Shown here: piece after piece, positions 35,932 to 46,349 of the stretch
How positions within the stretch are numbered: position 1 is the stretch's first letter
Layout: each line of letters opens with the position of its first letter
Assembly (NCBI GenBank): GCA_001600875.1
Contig: BCLD01000001.1
Span: 2,365,683-2,429,682 of the forward strand
From: Solicoccozyma terricola
Lineage: Eukaryota > Basidiomycota > Tremellomycetes > Filobasidiales > Piskurozymaceae
Length of the DNA stretch: 64,000 nucleotides
Reading direction: 5' to 3'
The notes under the pieces: model-generated
The model's input: only the letters and a program-made list of their open reading frames with translations
Database searches by the model: none
Told to the model about the DNA's origin: nothing
Made by a program: the position numbers and the translations under genes

Positions 35932-37564
35932 CAACAGGAGAAGATTGTACCGCACCAGTGGTGGGAATATGTTATAGGGATCAAAGCCGACTTAGTTGTC
36001 GATGGGATATACATGTGTCTTTCGCGCCGTCCCACATCCACCCTTGCTCTTTCGGAGGCGAAACCCCGATGGAGCGATCGAAGGTCCTCGGCGCGGTATG
36101 TTGCCGAGCCAGCTGTCTGGGCGAAAGATGAGCGCAATACAGGTAAGACCACACCGGGTGACTTACTGACGTCTTGCAGTCTGACAAGGTCTCGACTGTC
36201 GTTGAAAAGATCCACACCGGCCTCGAGATACTGCCTGCACCCACTAAACCGGCGGTATTGATTGCATTCGGGCTAGGATATCCCGAGGACCGGTACCGAC
36301 GGAATACGCTCGGAGGTACGTCTGAACGCACTGCTCATAATGGAAAAGTAGCAACTTGGGATGTGGAAAGTTGCGAGGATCTTGTGTTCGAAACCAAGAG
36401 TGATTCACGATCCGACCATGCTGAGCTCCCAAGGCCGACGAGGTCGTGTGAAATACATGCAGTACCATGTGGTCCGGCTGTTGTCACTGATGGTAAGCTC
36501 GAAACGACCAAACCGCATGCCTTGGTCGGAGCCTTACCTGGGGTAAAAAGGCCCATTCGTAATTGTCAAAGCGCTTGTGCATGTTGGGAGAGAGATACAG
36601 TCCCATGCAGACTTCAAACGAGCTGGTATAGAGGGGGCCGAGGATACGTTCATATAGCTGGACGGCGAGGTAGGGTGAGCAGGTGGGTTGTTTTCGTTGC
36701 AAGGTTTAGGACTCACATCCGGCCGGCTGAAAGGAACAATATGCGCACCCATGTTATCGTCGGCCTCTTCACCGCTGGCCAAGCAGTACGAGTCGCGGCG
36801 AGCTAGATCCGTACAGAATTTTGACTGGGGGTATGGCGTGAGATTGTAAATATAACATTATCTGTTGGCCCCGTCCTCACCTGACCACTCCGGGACGTGC
36901 GGGATGACGCGCTGATTGTGCTTGCATCGGATGATTCTGGTATTCGGCCCATCTGCTTCCACTCGGGTCCTGTCTTGAAAGTACATCCTGCACTTGGGAC
37001 GTCTGAGGGTGAGATATGTCAACTGGGGGTTTGGCGGGAGAGGGGGGGGGGGGGGGGGGACAAACCTGTCCTCCGATACACATACGTCCCGCCTACCGGC
37101 CTTGTTGCCGTCTCAACAGGGGTACCATCCGATCCACAGATATCGCCTTGCTCTTCCACACAGCAGCCAATGAGAAAGTAAACGTGAGCCCAGCTCTCCT
37201 CATGGCCACCCCGAAGAAAGTCGGTCGGAATGATTGCGATGCGAAAGCCTTGGACGTCGAACACGAGAAGCTGGGCAGAATCTTGCCAGTAGCCTCGCCA
37301 TGCTGGGGTTCGGGTATCGATGGGCTGCGCGGATGGTGGGATAGTCAGCGGAGAGAAGCGTGAGACGTCGATGTGGGCGAGGGATGGGTCCATGAGGGGT
37401 TGGTGGAGACAGTCCCAGCCGTCGGAGAGAGAGTCCCCTGTTGATCCTGAAGACGTCTGGTGGGTGACTCACCCTCCGTCCACCGTGGGAAATTCAATCA
37501 GGGGGCTCGGGCGAAGGGGGGGAAAGAGGTGCACCGCGGAGAGGCTCGAAATATCAAACGGCAT
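35928..37564 (-). CDS. HNH-endonuclease-domain protein (HNH_2 type)
   Basis: ATG 37564 (MPFDISSLSAVHLFPP), several exons; I read the last exon to TAA 35928-35930. The HNH core is at about 36600-36810: RRDSYCLASGEEADD, GAHIVPFSRPD (first His), then GLYLSPNMHKRFDNYEWAF (Asn/His part). This is the HNH_2 pattern found in large basidiomycete and ascomycete families of unknown role. The N-terminal ~150 residues include WRGYWQDSAQLLVFDVQGF and HVYFLIGCCVEEQGDICGSD. One intron has a C18 run (plus-strand G, 37042-37059). Its stop overlaps the HOP1 stop by two bases. Activity and target are unknown; an alternative last exon would end near 35981. Confidence 0.78.
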
Positions 37565-37665
37565 CGACTGACACCGGTGCCACCTTGATTTGTATCTGTC
37601 ATTACCTGGCACTGCCAACAGCTGCCCTTCGCAGTCACTTAGACAACAACTACATGAGACGGGCA

Positions 37666-38748
37666 CTATAACCTATTTCTAGCAGCCAATTCGAGCATCT
37701 GCCCCCACAGCTCGTCCTGGTAGAAGAGGGCAGAGATGTGACCACCTGCTACCTGCTTGTAGTGTGCCGCCTTGTAATTCTGGACAAGCCACTCGTTCAT
37801 CCGGTTACCCAGCTCATCCTTGTCGGAACCGACGATGAGTATGGGCTTTCGAGCGTGCTCGTCGTCGAGCTGATTCGGTACGAAACCCCAGTCGGAGTGC
37901 AGTACGTCTGAGACCTCCATAAACCCGTCCCAGTTATTGGTGCTCCGGATCACGGTCTCCGCCATGTTCCGGATGAACTGCCCTGTGGTCTCGCCCTGCT
38001 TGACGAGGTACTTGTCGAAGAGGGCTCGTTCATCGCCGTCCATCTTGTCAAAGAGCGCGTCGCGGAGGAACCTTTCAGCTCCTTCGATAGTCGACAGTTT
38101 GATCGCCAAGAAGGATCTCAAAAGTCGCTGCACAAGGCGGAGGGGGACAATCTGGCTCGGGGGGCCTACGGAGATGTAGTTGGGCCAGATGAGTGACTTG
38201 GCGTAGTCCTTGTGGTACTTGAAGGGGGAGAAGCCGGCAGCGATCCAGCAGCCAGCAATGCTGCGTCCTTGGGGGAAGATGTCGTAGGGTGCGCCGTAAA
38301 TCATTTGTGCCGCTACTGTTCCATAGGAGCCTCCAGCGACGAAAAGCTGGTCAATGCCGCTTGGGTGCAGGTAGTCGAGAAGAGCAGAGACGTCACGGGC
38401 GAGATTTACGCAATAGGGCACCCCGGGTCGAGTGGAGGAGGTGTTACCCATCCCCGGCAGTGTGAGTGAGATCCAGTGCACATGGACGCTGCGCATGGGC
38501 TCGGGGATATCCCTCGCTGTTCCAACGCCAAACAGACCTGGGAAGAAAACGACGACGTTGCGGCTGGACGGATTGCCGTTGTGTGCGTACGCGAGTTGCC
38601 GTCCATCGGGCACGGTCAGAATGTGCTCCTCCATGCCGTCGATGGGTTCGCTCTTGGAAGTGGTGTCCATTCCTGGAGAGCGTTCTTGCGTATCAGTTGT
38701 CAGGAGGTTAAGGTTGCCGAGAGGGGTCTGATATATCATATCGTGCAA
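37666..38748 (-). CDS. Alpha/beta hydrolase, intronless
   Basis: A single open frame of 360 residues, start at 38748 or a later Met (MDTTSK, residue 27). The alpha/beta hydrolase fold is visible: oxyanion-side strand NVVVFFPGLFG, nucleophile elbow FVAGGSYGTVAA with Ser141, acid-strand KPILIVGSDKDELGNRM, and the catalytic His in VAGGHISALF. It lacks a signal peptide, so it is probably cytosolic. The substrate cannot be predicted. The absence of introns contrasts with the intron-rich neighbours. It lies head-to-tail behind the HNH gene on the same strand. Confidence 0.9.
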   Translation of the reverse strand: MHDMIYQTPLGNLNLLTTDTQERSPGMDTTSKSEPIDGMEEHILTVPDGRQLAYAHNGNPSSRNVVVFFPGLFGVGTARDIPEPMRSVHVHWISLTLPGMGNTSSTRPGVPYCVNLARDVSALLDYLHPSGIDQLFVAGGSYGTVAAQMIYGAPYDIFPQGRSIAGCWIAAGFSPFKYHKDYAKSLIWPNYISVGPPSQIVPLRLVQRLLRSFLAIKLSTIEGAERFLRDALFDKMDGDERALFDKYLVKQGETTGQFIRNMAETVIRSTNNWDGFMEVSDVLHSDWGFVPNQLDDEHARKPILIVGSDKDELGNRMNEWLVQNYKAAHYKQVAGGHISALFYQDELWGQMLELAARNRL

Positions 38749-39646
38749 ATAACGGTAAGGGTCGTTGGTCGGTGCATTCCACGTTGCATCGGATAACGTT
38801 GCCGATCTGGTTAGTCACGTCGAATCTTACGGAAGGTGACTACCTCCCAACAGTCAAGCGGTGCCACATTCCAAGCGATACACCTTGTTCGGCAAAGACC
38901 GTAGTCAGGTGAAAGCATTGTATATGAGTGCTTCTTCAATACAACGACTATCTCTAGCTCGCTTACCCTGACTACATAGTCATAGGAGCGGCTTTAGAAC
39001 AACAAGAGAAGTCGGTTACCCTTCTGTCAAAGTAAGATGTCGTTGACCTATGACAATGGAATGCACTGAGATCCATTGTCTCCCTGTCTCACTCCCCTTT
39101 CTCTCAGACCAGTCCTTCACACATTCCTCTTTCCAGCCTTTGCCTCTGGAGACCTGTTGCCTATTGTTATATCACCGGTTGCGTCTATATTCATCATTCA
39201 AGACTGAAGGTGAACTTGTATTCATATGCAGATTTATGATATTCTTTCGGTTCAGGTGTGTTACAGGTGAGTTAAAAAGGGCAGAGAGGCGATCAAGTGG
39301 TCTCTAAAGCGGTCATTTTATCCATTAAATGAAGAGAGCAAAGGGGAAAAAGAAAAACAAGAGTCCGGCTCGTCCAATGTTCCGGTCCGGAGAGTCGGAG
39401 GGGAGGAAGCCCAAGGAATCGCTGCACCAAGCCCGTGCAAGGCCGTTGTCCGGATCGGACGAGGATGGGTTCGATGGGGTCGAGTAGTGAAAGGGGTTGA
39501 TAGAGTGCGTGTCGCAACTCGTTTCTTATCGGGTTCTCATAAGCGCCCACAATTAATTTCTCAGAAATTAGCGCGACATACCTTCTTGATGATAGGTGCT
39601 CAAGTCTAATTCATCCTCGACTATGAGTCTATTCGACGCCGCCGAC
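38749..39646. other. Intergenic, no gene seen
   Basis: About 900 bp between the hydrolase start and the PaiB-like stop. Short frames on both strands lack protein features; no tRNA-like T-arm was found. Confidence 0.5.
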
Positions 39647-40369
39647 TCAGTCGCTTTCCAGCCCTACCTTCCGTTCTTTGCCTCGGCTTTCGATAATGTC
39701 GGCCATGTCGTGCCCCTCTTTGGTGCCCAGCGCTCGAAACCCATCGACGACGCCAAACCAATCCCCGTTGCCCCTTTCCTGCGACATCTTCCACCTTCCT
39801 TCGATGCGAATCACGTCGATCTCGAGTCCGATAATAGCCTTCTTGAGAAGCTCGATGTACTTTTCGGGTGCATCTGTGACTTTCCAGGTGTGTTCATAGC
39901 CGGCCGCCCTTTCTTGCTGTTCCGAGAGCTCTTGTATCTGAGCCTGAAGGAAGCTCGCTGCCGCTGGACCCGAGTGGTGAATGCGAACCTTGCCGTAGAC
40001 CTGAACCGCGGCGTAGTTCCAGGTCGGTACCACTTTGCCCGAATCAGGCTTGGTCGTGGTATAAAATTTCGGGGAAACGTAGTGATTGATAGGAGCCTGG
40101 AAGAGGATCATAATCTCATCGGATAGCTTGCCCGACGTATCCAGAGCGGATAGGATCGCCTTGGCCTGAGGATTGGCTCGAGCAATGTGCCCACGGAGGG
40201 TTATCGGGCCTGAATCAGGTGTGTCGAGCACGAAGGGAATATGTGACGTCTGTATCGTTGAGATTTGAGGGTGGGTTATTGCAGTCGTCACAAGACCGAG
40301 CGGGTACGACCGAATGAAGGAGTGTAGGATAGTGGGATCGAGCTCCGCGTGAACTGGACGAATGTACAT
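39647..40369 (-). CDS. PaiB-like FMN-binding (negative transcriptional regulator) family protein
   Basis: Start chosen at ATG 40369 because MYIRPVHAELDPTILHSFI is the conserved N terminus of this family; an upstream in-frame ATG at 40534 would add 55 unlikely residues. Further family landmarks are IPFVLD, RGHIARANPQAKAIL, VVPTWNYAAVQVYGKV and EGRWKMSQ. About 240 residues, the full family length. These proteins have a split-barrel flavin-binding fold. Bacillus PaiB is the named member; fungal members are common but of unknown role, possibly flavin-dependent oxidoreductases. Intronless, like the adjacent hydrolase. Confidence 0.9.
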   Translation of the reverse strand: MYIRPVHAELDPTILHSFIRSYPLGLVTTAITHPQISTIQTSHIPFVLDTPDSGPITLRGHIARANPQAKAILSALDTSGKLSDEIMILFQAPINHYVSPKFYTTTKPDSGKVVPTWNYAAVQVYGKVRIHHSGPAAASFLQAQIQELSEQQERAAGYEHTWKVTDAPEKYIELLKKAIIGLEIDVIRIEGRWKMSQERGNGDWFGVVDGFRALGTKEGHDMADIIESRGKERKVGLESD

Positions 40370-41689
40370 GCTGAGTGTGATGGGTCGGAGTGTGCTCGTA
40401 GATGACGAGGTAGAGCCAACGAGTGCGCCGTTTGCGGTCCGTCTTATGGACAAATTGCCGATGCACAAAAATATACTGAAACGCGGGAAAAGAGCGTGTT
40501 CCGCCTTATCTCTTGACTCGTTCGCTCCGGACAAGACCGAGTCCGGAGCTCTCTAGGCGACGCTTCTGTTGTCTACATCCAAGGAATGCCTGTCTTGCCC
40601 ACAGAGGGTATTCATCCCAACGTCGCGGTACATCACCAGAGTGGAGATGCAGGTTTGGTATCTCCGTGTTGTCGATGACTTGTCGGTATCAATGGTTCGT
40701 TAATGATGGCGAGAATCCCCTTGATTCGTTACACACCGTGAACAGAATGTATAGAACACATCCGGGACAAAGATGTTGTCGCACAGTTGTACGACTTGGT
40801 ACATGGGATACGGCGAGGGTGAATTGGCGAGGAGGATTCGGAGGAGGAGGAGGTAGTGGGATTGGCGATGCAACAAGATTCTACCGAGTCTTTGACCCAC
40901 TATGAGACAGCGGTATCTCGAAATGCCGCGCGAAACTCCGTCGGCAACCCCCCCCCCCCCCCCTCCTCTCTCTTTTGTTTCTTCTATACATCACGAGTCC
41001 ATCGGTCCTCGGACCTATCAGTTCAGTAGCACATTTGGTCGCTGTGTCCGTTTACCTAGACTAGATGGATTAGCTATGCCAACCTGGATGTATGGCTCAG
41101 GCATTGCCTGCACACGCACGAGATGATACTGAGAATTGGGGGAATAGCGGGTATTGGGATCAAAGCAGCCGAGGTGATACTCGATGCAGTTGGCAGTTGG
41201 CAGTTGGCAGATCAGTGAACAGCTCGAGATGGCGAGATGGCGAGTGTAAAGATACAAGAGGACTCCCGAGGCAAATCCGAACCCTTTCGGACCAGACTCA
41301 AACCTCAAGTGATTGGACTGAGGTTGGCATTTTTGACCCATTAAATACAGACCATGTTTAACGTGCCATGAATATCAGACTATCTTCGACAGCTCATTTG
41401 ATACCAGGCCAGTATCTCTGGAATGGCGAGTCCCCTTCCCTCTTATGCCTCGACTTTGCTGGGCAAGTTGGACTGGAGCGACCTCCCATTCCGTTTGCCA
41501 CCCAAGAAAAGGCCCGAAATGTAAACAAAGGGGGAAAGCAGCCGGGCTATGGTTGGTTGCTGTTCAGCATCAACATCAGACAACATCAGCATCATCCTCT
41601 TCGATCACAGTTTCCTCAATCTCCGTCCTCCTCTTTCTCTCCATTCTCATCATCACCTCTATTCACCTATATAAGCTCATCCGGTCGCC
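40370..41689. other. Intergenic, no gene seen
   Basis: About 1.3 kb. It contains a C16 run (40948-40963) and a short GGCAGTT repeat near 41190-41212. Nothing coding could be supported. Confidence 0.4.
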
Positions 41690-43674
41690 ATGTGCGAAAT
41701 CAAGACGGTAGCCGATCAGTGCCAATGGCAAGAATTCACCCAACGAGCCCTCCGCATCCGTCCCGCCGTCCTTCCTCCTGCCGATATTCACTCGCTGGTC
41801 GAACTCCTCACGACTCCATACCAGTGCTCCGAGGTTTACTATGCGCTGATACGTCAAGTGAGTGATGTAGAAAGTGGAGAGAGTGGAGAGAGAGAGAAAG
41901 AGAGAGATGTGTGAGAGAGAGAGAGAGACGAGAGGACACGGCAGAGATAGAGCGCGATGACAACGTCTATGGATTGGCTAAACCATCTCACCAAACCTCC
42001 TTCTCTCATCAGAAACCTCCATGCCTGACTCTCGCCATGGGTCTCGAGACAATGCAATCGAACTCTCAATCTTATCCACTCGAATTGTTGTCGTCGCAAC
42101 GGTTACTATCCTTATCCCCACTACCACCAACCCCAAACCGTCACCCTCCAGGACTCCATACCTTCCACCCAACACTCCGGTATCTTAACCTCGTGCAATA
42201 TTTGGTGATCAAGTTCTTCAACGTCGAGCATTCAGCAGAAGAGGAACAGACATGGCAGGAGTCTACCAAGGGATTTTTGGAGGAGATGATATCAGCTTCA
42301 ACTCGATCTTTCTCAGACGTCGCGTGAGTGCTCTTCGATTCCACCGTCTTTGGTCGAGGTGTTTTGCGTATGAGCCGATACAGAGAACTGACCGAATTAT
42401 CCTCCTCTCCTCGATCATCGCATCAGAAACCAAGCCATTGTCGACTTCGCTATCCTCGATCAACTTCGAATTCCTAGATGCTGTCCTATCCGCAAACTCA
42501 ATATCGTGATGGGATACAGACCATCGTCCATTCGGATAGCCAAGGACGATGCTTCGGACCCCATCGTCGAGGTCAGTGAGACGAGTGCTTGGATAGGCGA
42601 GAGGAGACGTGATATCGTGTCTTCACTTAAGAACCGTGGGTCTTCCTATTGTCTTGTCATTGCCGCGTCATGTCCGTAGTGCTGACTGGTCGTTGTATTT
42701 CTCCCTCTCTCGTCTCCCCCCCCCCCCCCCCCCTCTACACAGGTCCAAAACCAACCCTCCTGTTCCCATACTTCTTCGTCGAGACCAAATCACACAACGG
42801 ATCAGCCATTCAATCCGCACTTCAAGTCGAGATGCCAATGTATTGTCTTCTCAAGATGCTTCGAAGATTGGAATCACAAGCACGCTCAGCGAGTGGGAAT
42901 TCAGGCGATTTCATGGAACCAAAGCAGGAGATGAGGAGGGTGTTTGGGATTTCTACCAATGGACCGATATGGACTTTATGGGTCATGACGGCCAAATACG
43001 ATGATGTCAAACCGGTCGGTGATGGGAAAGGGAAATCTAAACAGAGGCAGAAAGAAGGTTCTGATTTTTACTTTGTGAGTACGGACGGTAATCCCTTGAG
43101 CACCTATTGCGAGAAAACTCCTGTTACTAAATCCGATAATCCTCTCCGTCCTCTTGCGTCATTAGACGCGATACTGCATTGACGTATTCCATGTTGACAA
43201 TCACAAGGATATGTTGCAGCTCACTGTTGTTATAAAGTACATCATGGAGGAAGCTGAAGAGAGATTAGAGACGATCGGTAATTGGCTCTGGTGTCTTCGA
43301 GAGATACCATCAAACGACGGACCGCCTCCAAGGAAAGCGAAATCGACATCCACTTCGGTCTCCACCGGCGGCGGCAAATCCCCTTCTATTATCTCTACCC
43401 AAGCTGGAGTCAACCAGAGTCATAAATCAAGCGATCATCCTGGTCCACCCAAGCGGAAGAAGAAGGCAAGGCGAAGTAACTCCTCCTCCGGACCGAATAA
43501 CGAGTCGCGCGCCGTGAAGCATCGGTAATCTCCCATCCCGCCCTAACGAAACGGGAAGTGTGGGATTTGATGACGGAGGAAGAGCAGGAGTTGGAGAAGG
43601 TCTGCTGGTGGATGGACTCAACAACGTTGGATAAGAACGTTGACGATGAGGACTCATCGTCGACAAGTGAATGA
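41690..43674 (+). CDS. Fungal PD-(D/E)XK nuclease-like domain protein
   Basis: ATG 41690 (MCEIKTVADQCQWQEF), at least six exons. The core, at about 42450-43290, has GERRRDIVSSL, YFFVETKSHNGSAIQSALQV (an ExK-type strand followed by the QxxxxE-like helix), NGPIWTLWVMTAKYDD, CIDVFHVDNHKD and IMEEAEERLETIGNWLW. This arrangement resembles the PD-(D/E)XK domain family widespread in ascomycetes (PDDEXK_12-like). A basic, Ser-rich tail with PPKRKKKARR may be a nuclear signal. One frame stops at 43528; the overlapping frame ALTKREVWDLMTEEEQELEK continues to 43674, so a short unrecognised intron or an indel lies near 43500-43550. One intron has a C18 run next to its CACAG acceptor. Catalysis is unproven and the role is unknown. 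Confidence 0.6.
42716..42733 (+). repeat. C18 homopolymer as polypyrimidine tract
   Basis: Eighteen C on the coding strand followed by TCTACACAG, the acceptor of the exon encoding PYFFVETKSHNG. Confidence 0.8.
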
Positions 43675-45048
43675 GGTATCTATCTATCTCAGAGTATCGC
43701 CGGACTGAAATTGCTGAACACTGACAATGATTCTTTGGAACTAGACATTGGTGGTACTTTAGAGGTACAACCAGCTTTGCGCGTCACGTCGGATGCGAGC
43801 GGTGCTAGTCGACCAACACCGCCAAGACCCACCTGGAAGTCGATTTCTTCTTCACCCGGTTCACAAACACATCCTTGGAGTGTTCCGAGGAGGTCACTCT
43901 CAATCACTCCCCAGGTCGTCGGAGGATTCCCCATGGAATATAATGGTAGCACGGAGGGGGATATCAACGACGCCTTCCTAAAGGTTTGATCGGTGTAGCT
44001 CTCATGTTGCACAGAACACTTTGCTAATGGCTTTTCCTGGAACCCTCTCAGCAGGTCTTGCGCTCATGCGGTCACACAAGGACAGCCGAAGGCTCATCAG
44101 TCGTCAGGCTAAAGATTATCCGGCTCCTTCATCATCGCCATTTCCATTTTTCCATTTCCACTTCCTCTTCAAATATCCTTTTCTTTCCATCATGTCTTCC
44201 TCGCGCCTTCTCATACCTTACGAGTCCTTTCCCATCTCTCTGACGACTGACGTCTCTTTTCTTCTACTACGACAACGATGATTCACACCTCTATGATCTA
44301 ATGAATGAATGAAAGACTTTCTATGGGCCCCGTCATTCATCGGGGGGAACCCTTCATCTGGTTATTCACAGTTCACGTTCATGTTCTTATGAGTTCACTT
44401 TCATCATGTTCCCGTTCCGATTGTTATATATCTCTTCGCCATATAACCCAGTTGCTACTTACCCCGCTCACCATCACCGAAATGACGTGTAACCACTTCA
44501 ACGGTCATGGCGGAAATGCCTCGATCCCAGGTTGGAAATGTGGATACATATACAAAGGGTCCCTATATAAATGCGTTCCTTCATCGTCACAACTACAACA
44601 AACAACTCTCGTTTCAACTTGTTCCTCGTATCTTCCACCCAGGTATTATCCACGACTCGACGCAACGTCCTCACACCTTGCACCTTGAATAGCCCAGCAG
44701 TCCACCACCCCACCCACTCCGCCCTTCCGCCGTCCGACTTGGATCTTATCTACTACTACAACTCGCCGCCGTCCCACCGGGCCAAATTCCAAGCTTTCTC
44801 AATCCTCCCTTCACTCCTCCCATCCTCCATCCCCCATCCTCCATCCTCCCCCCGGTCGTTCACTCATATGCGACGAAACTCTCGCACCACGGATATCACG
44901 GTCGGACTCACCGCCCAACAGCACAACTCCCTCGTCACCTCCGATCTTCTTCACACACAATGCCAAGTTTCACGCCAGCGCATCAGGGGGTAGAGAATGT
45001 GATATTGCGGGATGAATCGGAATACGGAGATTTGAGCAATTGCAAATC
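43675..45048. other. Intergenic, no confident gene
   Basis: About 1.4 kb, rich in TTCC/CTCC pyrimidine stretches. A frame at 43711-43989 (PALRVTSDASGASRPTPPRP) may be a 3' extension of the preceding gene, but I could not join it. Nothing else supported. Confidence 0.35.
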
Positions 45049-45390
45049 CTAATCCTCCTCAGCCAATGTCCACGGTCCTCCCCAATGCTCCGGCTTGGCA
45101 ACCAACCCGAATTGTGGCATTTTGGACTCTGCGACTGTCTGAAGACATCGTAAAGCCCAGTAGGGGGTTTGATGTCCAGAGAACGAGGAAAGGAGCTGCT
45201 CTGTGTCTTTTGCGGCTGCTCTAGCGGGAATCGCAAGAAGTCGGAATACGACTCTAATGGCATTATATTTGATATGAATATCGGTGGAGCGAAATGAATT
45301 TAGGCCCAAAACAAACGGGTCCACATGAATTACGGCTTGGTTTGACCATGGGAGGTCGAATCCTACCGTGGTGATGACAGGGGTCTTGTC
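45049..45390 (-). other. 113-codon frame directly after the CTR stop codon
   Basis: Immediately downstream of the CTR4-like stop TAG (45391-45393) the same frame stays open for 113 codons to 45049. The translation is fairly protein-like (NAIRVVFRLLAIPARAAAKD, PEHWGGPWTLAEED) but has no family I recognise. It could be a separate exon or gene fragment, a read-through extension, or chance. Confidence 0.3.
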
Positions 45391-46047
45391 CTAGCAACAA
45401 CTACCACTACCGCACGCTGCTCCTTCATCGATTCGACAAGTGTCCTTGCCGAAGATGAAGTATCCGACGGTCTGGCCGATGAAGATGGCAAAGAGGATGT
45501 AACCGTTGTAGTACATGCCTAGCAGCATCCTGAGGTGTAGGCAAGGCAGGGTCGGCACTCGAACATTTGATAGTAAAGGAACAGACGCGACTTACACCAG
45601 GAAGGCAGCAGTGAACTGAGAGCCGTAGACGAGGCTGCGGAGGGCTTGCTGTGGCCAAGACGGTGTGAAGCTGGGAGTGAAGAGCCTGAAGACGGTCAGC
45701 TAGGTTCTAACCAACCGGGGCATTCATCCGGCACGCACACAAACGTTTTGACATCGGATCTCTCAGCCTTTGCCCTGGCGTCCAACATCAAGCGGCTGTC
45801 GTACTCCCTCCCGAATCGGCGAACGGCTTCGATGGCGATTACGAGGCAGAAGACACCGATGACTGACCCAGCGAACATGCCCTTGGTGCGGACGTGCCAA
45901 GTCTTGGAGAGGAAACACGAATCGATCGTATTCCAATTCCACAGCATGGAAACTAGAGAGACAGGTTAGCAGTTGCTCAACGTTGAGACCGAAGAAGAAC
46001 TTACTCTTGCAGGCTGCGCCGGTGGAGGAGGAATGACCCATATCCAT
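45391..46047 (-). CDS. CTR-family copper transporter
   Basis: ATG 46047 (MDMGHSSSTG), four exons, stop TAG 45391-45393. A short extracellular N terminus is followed by CKISMLWNWNTIDSCFLSKT. Three membrane segments are then seen: GMFAGSVIGVFCLVIAIEAV; FLVMLLGMYYNGYI with the MxxxM copper path; and FAIFIGQTVGYFIFG with the GxxxG packing motif. The C terminus DEGAACGSGSCC is Cys-rich and typical of Ctr Cu-handling tails. The trimeric plasma-membrane channel imports Cu(I). It is divergently paired with a reductase gene 302 bp away, which fits the need for Cu(II) reduction before uptake. About 185 residues, normal length. Confidence 0.9.
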
Positions 46048-46349
46048 GTTGAAAATCGAGTGCTTCTGGTTCTGGTTGTGAGGAGTGATTGGGGAGTGGT
46101 GGACAGCGGAAGTGCGAATGTGTGGATGTCTGTCGATGGGACCAGACCACAAAGGATGATGGAGCGGGTAACATCGCAATTCCACGATGAGAACCCGTTC
46201 CGGAACTCCCTTTGTTCCTCGATTTGAAATACTTTTTCTCCTTTCGCGTAAACCATTTCCATGTGGTCCTTGGCGACAGAGCGAGCTTGAAACCGGTACC
46301 TCGTCAAATTTATTTTCATTCAAGTCGTCAACATTTTCAACGTACGAGC
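46048..46349. promoter_or_regulatory. Shared divergent promoter of CTR and FRE genes
   Basis: 302 bp between the two start codons must contain both promoters. Co-regulation by metal status is expected from the gene pair. I found no convincing match to known fungal copper-regulator sites, so no operator is called. Confidence 0.45.

Noticed and set aside
46048..46349. Copper-regulator binding site between CTR and FRE
   Set aside because: Short GCTG/CAGC words are present but none fits a known consensus well enough.
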